Source of the DNA: Mangifera indica
Lineage: Eukaryota > Streptophyta > Magnoliopsida > Sapindales > Anacardiaceae
DNA: 64,000 nt
Assembly: GCF_011075055.1 (NCBI RefSeq)
Contig: NC_058140.1
Coordinates: forward strand, 8,862,988-8,926,987
Direction of reading: 5' to 3'
A program made the position numbers and the translations under genes. The notes under the pieces are model-generated. The model was not told the DNA's origin. It did not search any database and saw only the letters and a list, made by a program, of their open reading frames with translations. Of this stretch, positions 59,908 to 64,000 are shown in pieces. The stretch's first letter is position 1; each line of letters begins with the position of its first letter.

Positions 59908-60426
59908 TGGAGATTTTAAGATTCAAAAAAATCATTCATGTATTATTGCAGCCGTGAACCTTACGTGTTTCTCGTGATAAATTTGGCCATAAGTTATGTC
60001 ACATAGTTGACGTTTGATAGAGAGAATACGCACAAGAAACAAGTTAAAATGTAGATATCACAACAAATAAATATTCTAGGAAATTTAATACAGACAGCAA
60101 AGTCAAAATGTAGTTCACTATTGACTAATGCTTGGAGTTGTCTTATTTTTTTAAATAAAAAATTAAGGCAAATTATATTAAGTGGCCTAAATTAAGGGGT
60201 CTAAGCAAATTATTCAAAATAATCAGGATTAAGCAAAAATGTCTTTTTTTGTGAAATAACTAAACTACCCCTATATATAAACTAAGGATTTTACATATTT
60301 TCTCCTTTATTTTCCCACAGTTTCACAGTGCAAATTCAAAGATTTTCTTGTCTCCCATGGTCATCCCACAGGCATTCCACGGGTGAAGCAATTTTTATCA
60401 ATTTTCATGTTTTTCAGCAATCGAAA
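59908..60426. other. Shared upstream region between ABCG and the DUF1985 sequence
   Basis: The two genes are divergent. A second TATA-like CTATATATAAAC lies at 60271-60282 on the plus strand. At about 60168 the text GGCAAATTATATTAAGTGGCC could be a transposon end, since DUF1985 frames are often carried by MULEs, but no inverted partner is in the window. Confidence 0.4.
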
Positions 60427-60438
60427 ATGGCAAAGAAG

Positions 60439-60929
60439 GTTAGTACATCTTCCCTACTATTATTTGAATCAATTTATTGTTAAGATTATTGAGATTTGAG
60501 GGAGATTTTGAAGTTTGAAATTCTAGAGTTCCGATTTTAAACAATCAATAGGATATGCACATTTGATTTGTGTTAAAATTGAAGGCAGAAACAACGATTT
60601 TTACTCTAGAAAAGGGTTTAGAATAGTCGACGCTCCTGTCTATAGGAACAGTGGATCCCACGGTCAGGAGAGATTGATCGTGGGGGACGAAGTAGCTTTT
60701 TCAAAATATTAGAAAGCTGGGGGAGATTAGTTAGCCCATTGGAGGTCTTTGTGAAATTTTAAATGAGACAGTGGGCTAATGTTGTGAAAACCGTGGGGTG
60801 GGGGGGAAATTTACTTTTTTTTAAACTGTAGAGGCTCTAAGAGAGTAGAAAATTTTGAAGGGGCAAGAAAAAAATATTGGACCTATTTGCAGTACAAATT
60901 TTTTAATGGGGTAAATTGATATTTTTCAT
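60439..60929 (+). other. Intron sequence before the tandem array
   Basis: Lies between the candidate first exon of the DUF1985 sequence and the array. Contains a G-run (60796-60808) and no recognised domain. Confidence 0.4.
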
Positions 60930-63450
60930 ATATAGGGTTTCTTGACGTGTAGTTTTCAAATTTTATATCTATTTTTTCTGTTTTAGGGTTTTTCGATATA
61001 CAGTTTTCGAATTTGACATTTGGTTTTTTGATTTTTGCCCCTTTTTAGCATATTTTACTATGTAATGACGAAATTTATGCTCGATATTTCAGTTTGTTCA
61101 TTTATAGGATATATCGACTCGTATTTTTGAATTTCATCGTTTTAGGATATATCGATTCGTATTTTTTATATTTCTGAATAATTTTTTGATTGTTGACATT
61201 CTAACGTATTTTAACATATAGAATTCGAATTTCAAATCCGTATTTTCGATTTTTACCATTTTAGGATAAATCGACTTGTATATTTTAGATTTTCTAACGA
61301 TTTTTCGATTGTTGATATTCTAGGATATTTCAATTTCGTTTTTTCGATTTTCATCGTTTTAGGATATATCAACTTGTACTTTTTAGATTTTTGAACAATT
61401 TTTCAATTGTTGACATTCAAAGGTATTTCAACGTATAAAATTCAAATTTCAGTTCTAGTTTTTCAATTTTCATCGTTTTAGGATATATTGACTCGTACTT
61501 ATTAAATTTTCGAACAATTTTTCGATTGTTGACATTCTAGGATATTTTAACATATAGAATTCGAATTTCAGTTTTGTTTTTTCAATTTTTGCCATTTTAG
61601 GATAAATCGACTCATATTTTTCAGATTTTCTAACCATTTTACGGTTATTGACATTCTAAGGTATTTCAACGTACAGAGTTCAAATTTCAGTTTCGTTTTT
61701 TCTATTTTCCCCATTTTAGGATAAATCGACTCGTATTTTTCATATTTTCTAATGAGTTTTTGATTGTTGACATTATAAGGTATTTCAACGTATAGAATTC
61801 AAATTTCAGATTCATTTTTTCGATTTTCGTCATTTTAGGATAGATCGACTCGTATTTTCAAATTTTCAAACGATTTTTTGATTGTTGACATTTTAGGGTA
61901 TTTCAGCATATAAAATTTGAATTTCAATTCCGTTTTTTCAATTTTCGCTGTTTTAGGATGTATGAACTCGTATTTTTCAAATTTTACAACGATTTTTTTA
62001 TTGTTGACATTCTAGGGTATTTCAACATGTAGAGTTTAAATTTCAGTTTTGTTTTTTCGATTTTCACTGTTTTAGGATATATCGACTCGTATTTTCAGAT
62101 TTTTGAATAATTTTTTCATTGTTGATATTTTAGGGTATTTTAACATATGAAATTTGAATTTCAGTTTCAATTTTCGATTTTTGATTTTCGTCGTTTTAGG
62201 ATATATCAACTCGTATTTTTCAGATTTTTCAATTATTGTCATTCTAGGGTATTTCAACGAATAGAGTTCGAATTTCAGTTTCATTTTTTCTATTTTCACT
62301 ATTTTAGGATAAATCAACTCATATTTTTTAGGTTTTCTAACGATTTTTTAATTATTCACATTATAGGGTATTTCAATGTATAAAATTCAAATTTCTGTTT
62401 CGATTTTCCCCATTTTAGGATAGATCGACTCGTATTTTCAGATTATTGACATTTTAGGGTATTTCAACGTATAGAGTTCAAATTTCAGTTTCGTTTTTTT
62501 TATTTTCGTCATTTTAGGATGGATTGACTTGTATTTTCAGACTTTTGAACAATTTTTTTATTGTTGAAATTATAAGATTTTTTAAAGTATAGAATTCGAA
62601 TTTCAATTTTATTTTTTTCTATTTTCACTGTTTTATGATAAATCAACTTGTATTTTTTAGATTTTCTAACGATTTTTCAATTGTTCACATTATAAAGTAT
62701 TTCAACATATAGAATTCGAATTTCAGTTTCTCTTTTTCGATTTTCGTCATTTTAGAATAGATCGACTCGTATTTTCAGATTTCTGAACGATTTTAGATTG
62801 TTGACATTCTAGGATATTTCAACGTATAGAATTCAAATTTGAGTTTCGATTTTTTGATTTTTACCGTTTTAGGATACATCAACTCATATTTTTCAGATTT
62901 TTTAATGATTTTTCGATTGTTGACATTGTAGGATATTTGAACGTATACAATTCGAATTTTAGTTTCATTTTTTCGATTTTTATCGTTTTAGAATAAATTG
63001 ACTCGTATTTTTTAGATTTTCTAACGATTTTTTGATTGTTCACATTTTAGGATATTTCAACGTATAGAATTCTAATTTCAGTTTCATTTTTTTGATTTTT
63101 GCCGTTTTAGGATAGATAGACTCATATTTTTAGATTTTCGAATAATTTTTTGATTGTTGACATTATAGAATATTTCAACTTATAAAGTTCGAATTTCAAT
63201 TTTGTTTTTTTGATTTTTGTCATTTTAGGATAGATCGACTCGTATTTTCAGATTTTCGAATGATTTTTTGATTGTTGACATTTTAGGGTATTTCAACGTA
63301 TAAAACTCAAATTTTAGTTTCATTTTTTCGATTTTTGCCTTTGTAAGATATATCGACTCATATTTTTTAGATTTTCCAACGGTTTTTTCATTGTTAATAT
63401 TCTAGGGTATTTCAACATATAAAATTCAAATTTCAGTTTCATTTTTCAGA
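60930..63450. repeat. Tandem array of about 119 bp units, about 20 copies
   Basis: Each unit runs TTTTAGGATA-ATCGACTCGTATTTT, TTCTAACGATTTTTCGATTG, TTGACATTCTAGGGTATTTC, AACGTATAGAATTCGAATTTC, AGTTTCGTTTTTTCGATTTT. Starts of TTTTAGGAT fall near 61139, 61258, 61357, 61476, 61597, 61716, 61836, 61953, 62071, 62194 and so on to 63226, mostly 117-123 apart, with some units of 98-110. The units at 60930-61130 are less regular. Plus and minus open frames at 62072-62383 are by-products. Confidence 0.9.
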
Positions 63451-64000
63451 TTTTGTCATTTTTGTTGTGATTGTTTTCTATTTTTTATCTTTCTATGCTT
63501 TTTTTATTTTTCATTTCTACATTTGTTTATATATCTGTTTTTTATGAATGTCTTACGAATTTTTAAAATTTTTTATAGGATACTTCTCGTAAAAGGAATC
63601 TTGTCGAAGGCAAGCTGCGAATCCCTGATTTGTCTAGACACTTCCAGGCAAAAGTTATATGTCATGCACAACGCACAACATTGTCCAAGATTACGTCTAC
63701 TCTGACCCCGAATCAGCTTTGACTATTTGAGAGGACATGTTTCGGGCATCTCCTTTGTCTACCTGATACCAAATTTTTTGGAGTGTTGGTTCATGCATTT
63801 CTCCTATGACAAGTACATCAACCCTCCGTCAGAGATAAGTTATGGTTTAGGGTTAACGGGGTTGACGTAAGATTCAACTTGTTTGAGTTTTCTTTGATGA
63901 CAAGACTATTATTTAGCTGACTCACTGCTCTTTCATTTGGACATAGGATCAGAGATACATACTCTCGGGGTTGTCCGAAGGTACAGTATCATGACATAAA

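Larger units (their letters stand above)
60427..64000 (+). pseudogene. DUF1985-domain sequence (5' part), interrupted by stops, leaves the window
   Basis: Exon 1 is ATGGCAAAGAAG (60427-60438), followed by GTTAGT. Exon 2 starts after TTTTATAG at 63579: DTSRKRNLVEGKLRIPDLSR, HFQAKVICHAQRTTLSKITS, TLTPNQL, stop, LFERTCFGHLLCLPDTKFFG, VLVHAFLL, stop, QVHQPSVRDKLWFRVNG, VDVRFNLFEFSLMT. This is the DUF1985 pattern (F-x-x-T-x-F-G-x-L; L-x-x-x-L-L-R-Q; W-F-x-V-N-G; F-x-x-x-E-F). Both stops are TGA where arginine CGA is expected. A possible third exon starts at 63947. DUF1985 is of unknown function, plant-specific and often next to a Ulp1-type protease in MULEs. The join of exon 1 to exon 2 is inferred. 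Confidence 0.65.

Noticed and set aside
62072..62383. Open frames of 78-81 codons on both strands
   Set aside because: They lie in the tandem array and repeat the 119 bp unit; no start context or domain.
60930..63450. CRISPR-like or centromeric repeat array
   Set aside because: There are no unique spacers between repeats, the host is a plant, and about 20 units inside an intron are too few to call a centromere satellite.

Overview
This is a 64 kb piece of an AT-rich plant nuclear genome, most likely a eudicot. The evidence is an intron-containing ABCG transporter gene of plant type, plant retrotransposon lineages (SIRE-like and TNT1-like copia; Tekay/Del-like and Athila-like gypsy; L1-type LINE), Mutator-like elements with 9-bp target duplications, and a plant-specific DUF1985 sequence. 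There are no bacterial-style operons, rRNA genes or CRISPR arrays, and I found no tRNA gene. The species cannot be named from the sequence.

Layout. 1-1066: 3' end of a decayed L1-type LINE with its poly-A tail. 1067-3300: nothing assignable. 3300-7850: minus-strand chromovirus (Ty3/gypsy with a C-terminal chromodomain), badly decayed. 7860-8023: isolated end of an Athila-family LTR. 8640-46636: a nested transposon block. Its host is a TNT1-like copia element (minus strand), now in three pieces: gag start 46203-46636, gag end to RT start 20044-22292, RT middle 8640-9022. One break is a SIRE-like copia (9028-20038) flanked by AATCT/AATCC; its left LTR is split by a third copia (9804-14727). The other break is a Tekay-like chromovirus (22298-46197) flanked by an exact ACTCC duplication. 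Inside Tekay sits a minus-strand Athila-like element (25569-41256). That contains the 3' remnant of a second Athila copy (33300 to about 37390) and two MULEs, each with an exact 9-bp duplication.

46637-53880: spacer, an (AT)n microsatellite, two copia LTRs of one family facing each other (48411-51673), a decayed Tekay-type LTR end (51690-52946) and a copia LTR fragment. 53884-59854: the only host-type gene, an ABCG half transporter on the minus strand with eight recognisable exons but three frame-disrupting lesions, so probably a pseudogene. Its 3.3 kb first intron is packed with one small MITE-like family. 60427-64000: start of a DUF1985 gene or pseudogene whose first intron is largely a tandem array of about 119 bp units; it runs off the window.

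No two genes here form a pathway. The most unusual object is an uninterrupted 493-codon frame (36933-38414). It appears to join the protease of one Athila copy to the integrase tail of another, created by a deletion. The paired MULEs, one an almost complete foldback, and the 119 bp intronic array are the next most interesting.
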